This document shows positions 1-5,716 of a stretch of DNA of 7,710 nucleotides, piece by piece; positions within the stretch are counted from its first letter, which is position 1; each line of letters opens with the position of its first letter. This stretch comes from Actinobacteria bacterium UBA7422 (GTDB taxonomy: Bacteria > Actinomycetota > Actinomycetes > S36-B12): the NCBI GenBank assembly GCA_002469525.1, contig DKME01000048.1, positions 768 through 8,477 of the forward strand. Reading direction: 5' to 3'. The position numbers and the translations under genes were made by a program. The notes beneath the pieces were generated by a model, which worked only from the letters and a program-made list of their open reading frames with translations, was not told the DNA's origin and did not search any database.

Positions 1-833
1 GCTTCTGCGACCAAGGCCCCGGCCAGTAATTGACCTGAACGAACCGTTGAGACACCCGAGATTTGTTTGCGTTGGGAATCCGGAAGTGAACTGAGCCGTG
101 AAATTGATTCCTGAACCCCTTGCAGCGTCAACCTTCGATCCGCGTAGGGTCCAGCGGAAGACTCCTTCGCTCCCGCAATGCGAGCGAGTTGTTTCAATGT
201 TTTGGAAGTGCCCACAAATATTCTGGGCTTTTCACCTTTTGACAACAGGCTGGCGGTTGCAGCGACCTCAAGACGTACATATTTACGCAAAGCCTTGATT
301 TCAGATTCTTGTGGAGGATCTTCATGGATGAATCGGCGCGTTAAGGAACCAGCACCCAATGGAAGCGAAACGGCATTATCTGGCTCCTCGTCTTCACCAA
401 CTGCAATTTCCAAGGAACCGCCACCGATGTCAAAGACCATGATTCGACCCGCAGACCAACCCAGCCAACGACGAACAGCCAGAAAAGTGAGTTCAGCTTC
501 CACTTCACCACTGAGTACATCAATGTCAACCGATGTTTCTGCAAGCACTTGTTCCCGCAGCTGCGATTGATTTGGTGCGTCACGGATCGCAGACGTGGCA
601 AAAGCGATTGTTTGATTCACACCAAGGCCATCTGAGAGTTCCTGACTTGCGTGAATAAAGTCGACCAGGGCTGCAATTGATTCACTAGATATAGCACCGT
701 CAGGGGCCGCAGTCTGTGCGAGCTGTAACTCGACTTTGCTCTTGTGCGCTGGGACTGGGGCCGCCCCATAATGTGCGTCAACCACCAGAAAATGTACAGA
801 GTTGGAGCCAATGTCGAGAACGCCTAATCGCAC
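1..833 (-). CDS. ppx: Ppx/GppA-family exopolyphosphatase / guanosine pentaphosphate phosphatase, 3' end cut by window edge
   Basis: The minus strand encodes a continuous ASKHA-fold protein of 277 complete codons. The N-terminal phosphate-binding motif VLDIGSNSVH lies at residues 5-14, the SGEVEAEL segment (family SGxxEA, catalytic glutamate region) at 108-115, and the second phosphate loop VFDIGGGSLEI at 133-143, followed by LPLGAGSLTRRF. Near the edge, VGTSKTLKQLARIAG and VRSGQLLAGALV match the conserved end of the Ppx/GppA domain. Only about 30 residues should be missing compared with the usual actinobacterial length of about 300. Family members hydrolyse inorganic polyphosphate and/or pppGpp in the cytoplasm; the sequence does not say which. 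The GTG at 833-831 is chosen because an in-frame TAG lies four codons upstream with no other start between. No clear Shine-Dalgarno sequence precedes it. The gene is divergent from the tRNA-Thr and appears to be core chromosome outside the inserted region. Confidence 0.93.
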   Translation of the reverse strand, partial: MRLGVLDIGSNSVHFLVVDAHYGAAPVPAHKSKVELQLAQTAAPDGAISSESIAALVDFIHASQELSDGLGVNQTIAFATSAIRDAPNQSQLREQVLAETSVDIDVLSGEVEAELTFLAVRRWLGWSAGRIMVFDIGGGSLEIAVGEDEEPDNAVSLPLGAGSLTRRFIHEDPPQESEIKALRKYVRLEVAATASLLSKGEKPRIFVGTSKTLKQLARIAGAKESSAGPYADRRLTLQGVQESISRLSSLPDSQRKQISGVSTVRSGQLLAGALVAE

Positions 834-891
834 AGGCGCAGACTAGCGTCAAGCCAATCCAGGTGGCGTCTGCGTCGGACCTAAGACTGCC

Positions 892-921
892 TTGCTCCGA
901 CAAAGTGCCCGCGAGTAATCT
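892..921 (+). promoter_or_regulatory. probable promoter of tRNA-Thr
   Basis: A TTGCTC box (892-897) and a TAATCT box (916-921) are separated by 18 bp. Transcription would start around 928, about 14 bases before the mature 5' end of the tRNA. The position and TANNNT -10 fit a housekeeping sigma promoter. This is a prediction by eye. Confidence 0.5.
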
Positions 922-941
922 TGCCTAGCCCGTGAGGGCAA

Positions 942-1016
942 GCCGCCTTAGCTCAGGGGTAGAGCAACGCACTCGTAATGCGTAGGTCCGGAGTTCGAAT
1001 CTCCGAGGCGGCTCCA
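942..1016 (+). tRNA. tRNA-Thr (anticodon CGT), CCA encoded
   Basis: A full cloverleaf can be folded. The acceptor stem GCCGCCT/AGGCGGC pairs perfectly and the D stem is GCTC/GAGC. The anticodon stem is ACGCA/TGCGT around loop CTCGTAA, which gives anticodon CGT reading ACG (Thr). The variable loop is AGGTC, the T stem is CGGAG/CTCCG with loop TTCGAAT, the discriminator is T, and CCA is encoded. It is the only complete tRNA in the window. Its 3' part is repeated downstream at 1947, 5548 and 7166, which marks this gene as an integration site whose 3' end was rebuilt by incoming DNA. Confidence 0.96.
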
Positions 1017-1040
1017 CGTTTTGGGCTCGCTTTACGTGGA

Positions 1041-1067
1041 TGTGCGCCTCGTTTACGCACATGTGCG
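1041..1067. repeat. inverted repeat / palindrome just downstream of tRNA-Thr
   Basis: TGTGCG (1041-1046) pairs with CGCACA (1056-1061) across a 9-base loop. The second arm is also the left half of the perfect 12-bp palindrome CGCACATGTGCG (1056-1067). No T-run follows directly, so it is not a classic terminator. It could end the tRNA transcript weakly, or be a protein-binding site of the element inserted at the tRNA. The 196 bases between the tRNA and the next gene hold this, one promoter candidate and no ORF I would defend. Confidence 0.45.
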
Positions 1068-1127
1068 CGCGGAGTCTTGTGTGGCTGCGGGAAAGAATTG
1101 GAAAGTTTTTTGTTGAGCATGGAACTA

Positions 1128-1156
1128 TTGGTGCCCGTGCAGTCCTCTAATAAGGT
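1128..1156 (+). promoter_or_regulatory. candidate promoter for the gene at 1213
   Basis: TTGGTG (1128-1133) and TAAGGT (1151-1156) are separated by exactly 17 bp and fit an actinobacterial -35/-10 pair with a TANNNT -10. The start would fall near 1163, giving a leader of about 50 nt before the ATG at 1213. Prediction by eye only. Confidence 0.4.
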
Positions 1157-1212
1157 GTAGTGTCAATATTGAAGCGGTACATGTTTCCTCAATCACCTCA
1201 CAGGGAGTGTTA

Positions 1213-1890
1213 ATGTCTGTTGTTTCTGGTAAGTCCATGGTCGCATTCGCCGCGTCACTGGTGATGGCGGCGGGCGGGTTAACTGTGGCATCTAGTCCAG
1301 CGTTTGCGGCTGAAAAAGATGAGAAGCCGCAGAAGGTCAGTGTGCTGTTTGCCTTTGATGGGCGGGCAGCGTTCATGACTGCGGTAAATGGCTCCCAGCG
1401 CACGTATGATTTTGTGATGCCTCTGACATGTACGAGTGCCACCGAATGTGAGGAAGTGATGTGGTTCACTGACCGTCCCGCTCGGGATTCAGACTCGATG
1501 AGTTTTGAGAATTTTGCTGGGTTGTGGGATGTGAAAGGCAGCAACAGTTTCGCTTCCGACCCGCCAAATATTGCGATCGTTACCCAAAACGATGAATCAC
1601 GCGACGCGATTATCGCGGACATGCGTAACCCGCGGGTGGCAACAACTACAGAGGGGCAGAAGTACTTCACTGCCCGGGTGCGCACCGAGACGAAAAACGC
1701 GACCACCCAAATTGCTAAAAGCGACAGTGCCCTCGCCCGTCACGCCAAAAACACCACCAACACACCCATCCCCAACAACCTCGGACCCACCAGCATCTTC
1801 ATTGACACCTGTCCTTCGTATTTTGATTCAACCAGACTCGAAAGGCTACGTTTGTGCACACGTTTACCGACATATAATACACCGACTTAG
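1213..1890 (+). CDS. exported protein with WFTDRPxR...DPPN motifs, function unknown
   Basis: A 225-residue protein. ATG 1213 is preferred over the in-frame GTG at 1207 because AGGGAG (1202-1207) sits at Shine-Dalgarno distance from it. Residues 1-33 form a Sec signal peptide ending in SSPAFAA. The mature part has a beta-rich look, with WFTDRPAR (84-91), SFENFAGLW (97-105) and SFASDPPN (112-119), then an Asp/Asn-rich stretch and YFTARVR (151-157). This pattern resembles a family of small secreted bacterial proteins with a (F/Y)(S/T)DRPxR...DPPNA signature, recalled from memory; I know no biochemical role. Residues 171-201, ending IPNNLGPTSIFIDTCP, recur as a relic at 5184-5265, so they are probably genuine C-terminal sequence of the family. 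The last 24 residues are less convincing and may be read-through towards the attachment site. It is the only gene between the intact tRNA and the first tRNA fragment. Confidence 0.8.
   Translation: MSVVSGKSMVAFAASLVMAAGGLTVASSPAFAAEKDEKPQKVSVLFAFDGRAAFMTAVNGSQRTYDFVMPLTCTSATECEEVMWFTDRPARDSDSMSFENFAGLWDVKGSNSFASDPPNIAIVTQNDESRDAIIADMRNPRVATTTEGQKYFTARVRTETKNATTQIAKSDSALARHAKNTTNTPIPNNLGPTSIFIDTCPSYFDSTRLERLRLCTRLPTYNTPT
1724..1805 (+). repeat. 82-bp direct repeat, copy A (inside the 3' end of the 1213-1890 gene)
   Basis: It matches 5184-5265 without gaps at 73 of 82 positions (89%). In the gene frame, five of the nine differences fall on third codon positions. Copy A encodes residues 171-198 of the exported protein. 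The constant 3460-bp offset and the attachment-like sequence downstream of both copies indicate duplication of one ancestral gene end. Confidence 0.9.
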
Positions 1891-1946
1891 TTTACCTTTA
1901 CGTGCCTCACGGTTTAAAGCCAGTTCTGGATTCTCCTCACGGTCCT
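1889..1946 (+). repeat. attachment-adjacent repeat, copy A
   Basis: These 58 bases align with 5491-5547 with nine substitutions and one single-base gap. Shared blocks include GTGCCTCACGGTTTA and GATTCTCC. Both copies run directly into the tRNA-like sequence at the shared TCCTAACGCACTCG. The tRNA itself has no such sequence upstream of AACGC, so this belongs to the inserted element. It could be the arm of an attachment site where a recombinase binds. Confidence 0.85.
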
Positions 1947-2002
1947 AACGCACTCGTAATGCGTAGGTCCGCCAGTTCGAATCTCCAAGGCTGCTCCACG
2001 TT
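1947..2002 (+). repeat. tRNA-Thr 3'-half fragment (attachment-site remnant 1)
   Basis: It corresponds to tRNA positions 966 to about 1020: anticodon arm, variable loop, T arm, acceptor 3' strand, CCA and the following CGTT. It differs by one inserted base and three substitutions, including mismatches in the T stem (CGCCAG) and acceptor strand (AAGGCTGC). There is no D arm or 5' acceptor strand, so it is not a functional tRNA. It marks the junction between inserted segments 1 and 2. Confidence 0.9.
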
Positions 2003-2017
2003 GCTGGCTTCCTTGAA

Positions 2018-2076
2018 CGACTTTAGTCGATTGGCTAACACAACTACTTCTAGGAATAATGGCCTAAGCGCTAGGC
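2018..2076 (+). promoter_or_regulatory. candidate promoter region with two short dyads upstream of the propeller gene
   Basis: CGACT-TT-AGTCG (2018-2029) is a perfect short dyad. It is followed by a possible -35 TTGGCT (2031-2036) and an AT-rich -10 candidate AATAAT (2055-2060, 18-bp spacer). A second dyad, GCCTA-AGCGC-TAGGC (2062-2076), would overlap the transcription start. A repressor-controlled promoter is one reading; the boxes are weak. Confidence 0.3.
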
Positions 2077-2135
2077 TTAAAAACGAAGGTTCGTGACCGG
2101 CTAATACCAATCACTTTGTCAAAAGAAGGATTTAT

Positions 2136-3692
2136 ATGAAACGCTTTGTCTCTATTGGTGCATCCGTGGTCTTGTTGGCCGGTGGTCTTGGTTTGGCTGT
2201 TGCCCCTTCGGCTGCGGCAGCGGGGGGTGACGCGTGGTTCCAAACTCCAATGCCGAGCGCAGAGATGTGGGGACCAATTGCATACGGTGACGGGAATTTT
2301 GTGGCCCTCGCAAGCGAGTCAGATGCGACTGCGTTTTCACCCGACGGTATTTCGTGGTATGCGGGGGGAAATGCAACCACCGTTGAAGACCGCTTTAGCG
2401 GATCTCTTGCTTACGGTGGTGGACGTTTCGTCGCTGTGGCGGAAAATTCGACTGCAACCATGTGGTCCGATGATGGCGGTCGCACCTGGAATGCAGGAGG
2501 ACCCGCCCCCACCGCGGACGATTGGAGTTTTATCACCTACGGAAACGGTAGGTTCGTCGCGGTCCCGAGCGAGGGCAGTAATGACGCCAACACGGTGTCT
2601 ATGTGGAGTGTTGATGGAACAGTGTGGACGGCAGCACCTTTACCTCCTACCTCAGACGGCGTGAGTGACTACGACTCAATCGCGTTCGGCAATGGAGTAT
2701 TCGTGGCAGTTGGTGACTCCGCCATCTCATCTCCTGATGGAACTCAATGGCAATCAACAGATCCGCTGGGCATTGAACGCTTTGCCGATGTCATCGCCTT
2801 CGGAAATGGTCGTTTTGTAGCGGGTGCCGCGTTCTCGAGTCAGACGGCTTGGTCAATTGATGGACAAACATGGCAACCAGGAGGATCAGTCTTTATACCT
2901 TCGCTGACATTTGGGTCAGGTCGCTTTGTGGGCTTTAGTACTGAAAATAATTCAAGCTTGTGGTCAACTGATGGTGTGGTGTGGAACCAGGGAGGAACGT
3001 TACCTGACGATGGTGGGTTTAATTTGGCGTTTGGTGAAGAAGTCTTTGTCTATTCCGAGGGTGAAAATTCTCTCAGTAGCCAGATGACATATTCGCAAGC
3101 GGTGGGTCAACCGGACGTAATATCTGTGGTTGGAACCTTAAATGATGGCCAGCCAATAAACTGGGTTAATGGCGGTACCTATTATGCGCCGTTCGGCTCC
3201 AGAATCAATTTTCAAGCTTCGTCCCCTTCCGGTGGAGTGATAAATGGCCCGTTTGCAGTCGAGGGCCAATGTGTTGTGAGCGGGCAGACCTTATTGGTCA
3301 ACTTCGCCCCAGGTCAAACTTGTGCACTATCCGTAGATGCCGCCGGCGGTAACGGTTTTCTTCCTTCCTCTCAGCAGGTCAAGTACAACGTCGTGGCTAC
3401 GCTTGGGAACCAGCTGCCTTTACTCGCACCGCGGGCATCAGGAAAGATGGGGTCAGACCAAGTAGTTCACCTGCAGACGGCAAATCGACATGGAACTAAT
3501 GCCGGACAGCCGATTAAGTGGAAAATAACGCAGGGAAATGAGAAATCCTGTGTACTTGCAAAAGGCAAAGGCAAAGCAGTCAATGTTCAGTTGAAAAGTA
3601 GAGGGACCTGCACGGTGGTAGGGACTGCTCCTGCCGACTCTGCAGGAAATTGGCAGCCGATGAAGGTCAAGCGCACATACAAAATCACCTAA
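2136..3692 (+). CDS. exported seven-repeat beta-propeller protein with Ig-like C-terminal domains
   Basis: A 518-residue protein. The ATG is preceded by AAGAAGGA (2123-2130) with 5 bases between. Residues 1 to about 29 are a Sec signal peptide (KR, hydrophobic core, APSAAAA). Seven repeats follow, starting near residues 46, 88, 131, 180, 218, 256 and 295. Each has a pattern like IAYGNGRFVAV...WSxDGxxW, close to BNR/Asp-box repeats (SxDGxxW), which form blades of beta-propellers; seven repeats suggest one complete seven-bladed propeller. From about 325 to the end lie two beta-rich modules with paired cysteines (379/396 and 472/492), resembling bacterial Ig-like domains. There is no sortase motif or C-terminal membrane segment, so it is probably secreted or loosely wall-bound. 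Catalytic sialidase residues are not evident, so binding or adhesion is likelier than hydrolysis, but this is inference. It is first in segment 2 and points the same way as the lipoprotein gene 271 bp downstream. Confidence 0.9.
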   Translation: MKRFVSIGASVVLLAGGLGLAVAPSAAAAGGDAWFQTPMPSAEMWGPIAYGDGNFVALASESDATAFSPDGISWYAGGNATTVEDRFSGSLAYGGGRFVAVAENSTATMWSDDGGRTWNAGGPAPTADDWSFITYGNGRFVAVPSEGSNDANTVSMWSVDGTVWTAAPLPPTSDGVSDYDSIAFGNGVFVAVGDSAISSPDGTQWQSTDPLGIERFADVIAFGNGRFVAGAAFSSQTAWSIDGQTWQPGGSVFIPSLTFGSGRFVGFSTENNSSLWSTDGVVWNQGGTLPDDGGFNLAFGEEVFVYSEGENSLSSQMTYSQAVGQPDVISVVGTLNDGQPINWVNGGTYYAPFGSRINFQASSPSGGVINGPFAVEGQCVVSGQTLLVNFAPGQTCALSVDAAGGNGFLPSSQQVKYNVVATLGNQLPLLAPRASGKMGSDQVVHLQTANRHGTNAGQPIKWKITQGNEKSCVLAKGKGKAVNVQLKSRGTCTVVGTAPADSAGNWQPMKVKRTYKIT

Positions 3693-3738
3693 CCCAGGAA
3701 AACATGCAACCGCTGGGGATTCGCTTGGCGTCTCGCTT

Positions 3739-3755
3739 GTTAAAGCCTCTTTAAC
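3739..3755. terminator. short stem-loop after the propeller gene
   Basis: GTTAAAG (3739-3745) pairs with CTTTAAC (3749-3755) around the loop CCT, a perfect 7-bp stem 46 bases after the stop codon. It is AT-rich and has no T-run after it, so an intrinsic terminator is possible but weak. It could equally be an operator dyad. Confidence 0.3.
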
Positions 3756-3771
3756 CTCCAAAATTGCCGTC

Positions 3772-3846
3772 GGTCACCCTGCAATGTGTGTCCCGCATAG
3801 GGTCACCGCACAGGGTGACTCTGGGGGTGACGCCCCCCTGGGGGGT
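3772..3846. repeat. cluster of GGTGAC/GTCACC motifs with G/C-run hairpins
   Basis: GGTCACC occurs at 3772-3778 and 3801-3807, and its complement GGTGAC at 3814-3819 and 3826-3831, with a near copy GGTGAA at 3844-3849. GTCACCCTG (3773-3781) is the exact inverse of CAGGGTGAC (3811-3819). GTCACC and GGTGAC (3802-3819) form a 6-bp stem. G5-TGACG-C5 (3823-3837) and C6-T-G6 (3833-3845) are mutually exclusive hairpins sharing the same C-run. The block lies between the propeller and lipoprotein genes and may be regulatory or a transcript end. No function is assigned. Confidence 0.55.
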
Positions 3847-3963
3847 GAAGAATAAGTCCTAGGTTCTAGTGAACGTTGCAACACCTGTCTGGATGAAAGG
3901 CGGGAATGTTGGAAACGTCGGAGGAACCACAGTTGCACGCCGAGCTGGCCCAGCATTGGTGTT

Positions 3964-5073
3964 ATGTTGCATCTCGTGTTTAATCGAGCAAAACGTCAAA
4001 GGGCCCTTACCGTCGTAGCAGTCGCTGGTGCCTTGTCCATGACCCTCGCTGCGTGCGGAGGTGCAGGCGATTCGGGTAGTGACAATGCCTCCGATAACGC
4101 CGTGCCGGACTCAGTTGCCACTCAGAGTGAGACACCCTCCGCAGCGAATGCGCCCGATCCGGCAGAGTCGTCTACCCCCATTGTTGACCGTGAACCCACC
4201 AGGGTGGCCAAAAGTTTTGCCAAGGGGATCGCATCTGATGAACTCTTGGGCTGGTTAGAGGCGGCTGTTGGCGAAATGGTCGACCCGCCAACTGACTTTA
4301 TGGGACTCTTGTGGCCGGTTGGAAGTGCACTCGACGATGAGCCCGACCCATCAGCGTTCGATGGCGATCCCTTTAGGGAGCATGCTGCTGTTCTCGACGA
4401 TGCTGAAATTGACGAGGTAGCCGCCTTTTTTGCCGACTGGCAATCTGGGCTACAAGGATGTGAGTCAGAAGAGACCGGTGGATTTGATGAAGGGGCGCAG
4501 CGAGTTGAGCGCTGGATCAGAGGTGGAGCCGATGTTGCTACTGCACCAGATCCTTGTCTGAAGTCCCGATCGGCAATCCTGGCTTGGACAGCCAACCAGG
4601 ACAAAGAGACTGCGCGACATATTTTCTTCCACGAGGCATACCACGGATTGTCGAACTATCTGCTGCGCCAATGTGCTCCCATTTTGAATCGCGCCGAAGA
4701 CAGCATGGACGGTCTTCGGTGGTTCGCCGAAGGAACCGCGGACTACTTCAGCCTGTTCATGCAGGCGCAACAAGATGGCCGCGATGACTATGAGCAGCGG
4801 ATCCTTGAACGTGCACAGCTCGACCTTCAAGGTGACCCTGGAATGACGATGGCGTCGAACACGTATCTTCAAACAGCGGGAATTTTATTGATGATCAAGC
4901 GAGGGCTAGTCAGTCAAGAGAAGGTAATTGACGGGAGCTACTTCACCAATTGCGATTGGATAGAGACTTTTGACCCATCCCAACCTGAGGTCAAATTCGC
5001 CTTCGACAACTTCGGTCAGATTGAATCCGTTGACGGTGAGTTTGCGTACCCAGATGAGGTCATTAACGGATAG
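3964..5073 (+). CDS. lipoprotein with HEXXH gluzincin-type zinc metallopeptidase signature
   Basis: A 369-residue protein. Residues 1-30 are a lipoprotein signal (RAKRQR, hydrophobic core) ending in the lipobox LAAC, so Cys31 would be lipidated and the protein held on the outer face of the membrane. Residues 32-75 form a Ser/Asp/Pro-rich linker. A globular part follows with HIFFHEAYH (219-227), an HEXXH zinc motif (H223, E224, H227), and WFAEGTADYF (253-262) 26 residues later. In gluzincin-clan proteases the Glu of such a (W/G)xxEGxAxY motif is the third zinc ligand (E256 here). The downstream helix TAGILLMIKRGL also fits that fold. C166, C198, C237 and C330 could form disulfides outside the cell. 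The start has only weak Shine-Dalgarno sequence (GGTG). Substrate is unknown; protein or cell-wall processing at the surface is inferred. An inactive or non-proteolytic homologue cannot be excluded. Confidence 0.88.
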   Translation: MLHLVFNRAKRQRALTVVAVAGALSMTLAACGGAGDSGSDNASDNAVPDSVATQSETPSAANAPDPAESSTPIVDREPTRVAKSFAKGIASDELLGWLEAAVGEMVDPPTDFMGLLWPVGSALDDEPDPSAFDGDPFREHAAVLDDAEIDEVAAFFADWQSGLQGCESEETGGFDEGAQRVERWIRGGADVATAPDPCLKSRSAILAWTANQDKETARHIFFHEAYHGLSNYLLRQCAPILNRAEDSMDGLRWFAEGTADYFSLFMQAQQDGRDDYEQRILERAQLDLQGDPGMTMASNTYLQTAGILLMIKRGLVSQEKVIDGSYFTNCDWIETFDPSQPEVKFAFDNFGQIESVDGEFAYPDEVING

Positions 5074-5110
5074 TGCAAGAGTAAAAGGAGTCACAACGTC
5101 AGCCTGTAGC

Positions 5111-5368
5111 AGCACTGTGACGTTTCGTGTGGAGAAACATCTCTGGGGCAGGTCAAACTGTCAACCAAACCGGGGGCACTCCCACAGCGCCCTCGCCCGT
5201 CACGCCAAAAACCCCGCCAGAACACCGATTCCCAACATCCTCGGACCCACTAGCATCTTCATTGATGCACTGGAGTTAAATGAAATTGATATCCGCATAC
5301 AGGTGGGGCTCCCTTCGCCGCCGAAAAGCACATCCCACGCCCACGTACCAATACCATCAGTGCTGTGA
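5111..5368 (+). pseudogene. 3'-end relic of a gene related to the exported protein at 1213-1890
   Basis: The open frame through 5184-5265 reads SALARHAKN..RTPIPNILGPTSIFID, the same tail as the 1213-1890 product. Just upstream, STVTFRVEK may correspond to YFTARVRTE of that protein, though with a different spacing. The signal peptide and the DRP and DPPN motifs are absent. No start codon follows the ribosome-binding-like AAAAGGAG at 5083-5090, which suggests an internal deletion that removed the start and most of the body. After FID the frame continues through unrelated sequence to a stop at 5366-5368. I read it as a decayed paralogue, not an expressed gene. Confidence 0.6.
5184..5265 (+). repeat. 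82-bp direct repeat, copy B
   Basis: Ungapped partner of 1724-1805 with nine differences. It sits outside any intact gene. It ends 225 bp before its attachment-adjacent repeat, against 83 bp for copy A, so about 140 bp of extra or diverged sequence lies between. Confidence 0.9.
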
Positions 5369-5490
5369 GCTGGGCGGCTATCGCCCTCCCAGTTTAGGGC
5401 TTAAAATCGCAGACACGAAGCCTTGGTCTCGTTCCCTGACTTGTCGAATGCGTACATTCTCCATGACAATCCCTGCCATAACCTGACACT

Positions 5491-5547
5491 AGTTACCTCT
5501 ATGTGCCTCACGGTTTAGAACCATTCCTTGATTCTCCGCACAGTCCT
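5491..5547 (+). repeat. attachment-adjacent repeat, copy B
   Basis: Partner of 1889-1946, about 83% identical. Weak similarity may extend further left, for example TCGAATGCGTAC at 5444 against TCGAAAGGCTAC near 1839. It leads directly into the second tRNA half. Confidence 0.85.
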
Positions 5548-5597
5548 AACGCACTCGTAATGCCTAGGTCCGGAGTTCGAATCTCCGAGGCGGCTCC
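5548..5597 (+). repeat. tRNA-Thr 3'-half fragment (attachment-site remnant 2)
   Basis: It matches tRNA positions 966-1015 at 49 of 50 bases. The single change turns the 3' anticodon-stem strand TGCGT into TGCCT. The anticodon loop, T arm and acceptor 3' strand are intact, but homology stops before the final A of CCA. The D arm and 5' half are absent, so no tRNA can form. Its near identity suggests a younger or better preserved junction than the copy at 1947. It separates segment 2 from segment 3. Confidence 0.93.
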
Positions 5598-5663
5598 GTG
5601 TCAAGTCCCGGGACATCGTTAACCCCTTTCCTTGTCTACGTCATCGGGCCTGATCGACTCCCC

Positions 5664-5710
5664 CAAATGTCGCATCCAAGTCCCTCCAAAAGTCGCATTC
5701 GTGCTAGATT
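5664..5710 (+). promoter_or_regulatory. direct repeats and -10 box upstream of the ATPase gene (probable leaderless start)
   Basis: CAAATGTCGCATCC (5664-5677) and CAAAAGTCGCATTC (5687-5700) match at 12 of 14 bases with a period of 23 bp, about two helical turns, as expected for an operator bound by a dimer. A TAGATT -10 box (5705-5710) lies 6 bases before the ATG at 5717. Transcription would therefore begin at or next to the start codon. That fits a leaderless mRNA, common in actinobacteria, and the lack of a Shine-Dalgarno sequence. Confidence 0.5.
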
Positions 5711-5716
5711 GGATGT

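Larger units (their letters stand above)
5074..5716. other. 643-bp gene-poor stretch carrying relics and attachment sequences
   Basis: No intact gene is supported here. In order it holds an orphan Shine-Dalgarno-like AAAAGGAG (5083-5090) with no usable start after it, the relic of an exported-protein gene with the 82-bp repeat, about 120 bp of unassigned sequence, the attachment-adjacent repeat, a nearly exact tRNA-Thr 3' half, and the promoter region of the ATPase gene. Confidence 0.7.

Noticed and set aside
98..570. Plus-strand open frames opposite the left-edge gene
   Set aside because: The minus strand encodes clear Ppx/GppA motifs over the whole stretch.
1125..1706. 193-residue minus-strand open frame opposite the exported-protein gene
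   Set aside because: It has no signal of a known family, and the plus strand carries a Shine-Dalgarno sequence, signal peptide and family-like motifs. It is a shadow frame.
1571..1948. Pro-rich 125-residue plus-strand frame (PSPVTPKTPP...)
   Set aside because: In this frame most differences between the two 82-bp repeat copies change the second codon position, so it is not the selected frame.
1947..2002. Second tRNA-Thr gene
   Set aside because: Only the 3' half is present; the 5' acceptor strand and D arm are missing and the T stem carries an extra base.
4122..4604. 160-residue minus-strand open frame
   Set aside because: It lies inside the lipoprotein gene and is Ser/Ala-rich in the way a complement of Asp/Glu/Ala-rich coding sequence would be.
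5548..5597. Third tRNA-Thr gene
   Set aside because: It is 49/50 identical to the tRNA 3' half but has no 5' half; the upstream sequence is the element-specific repeat.
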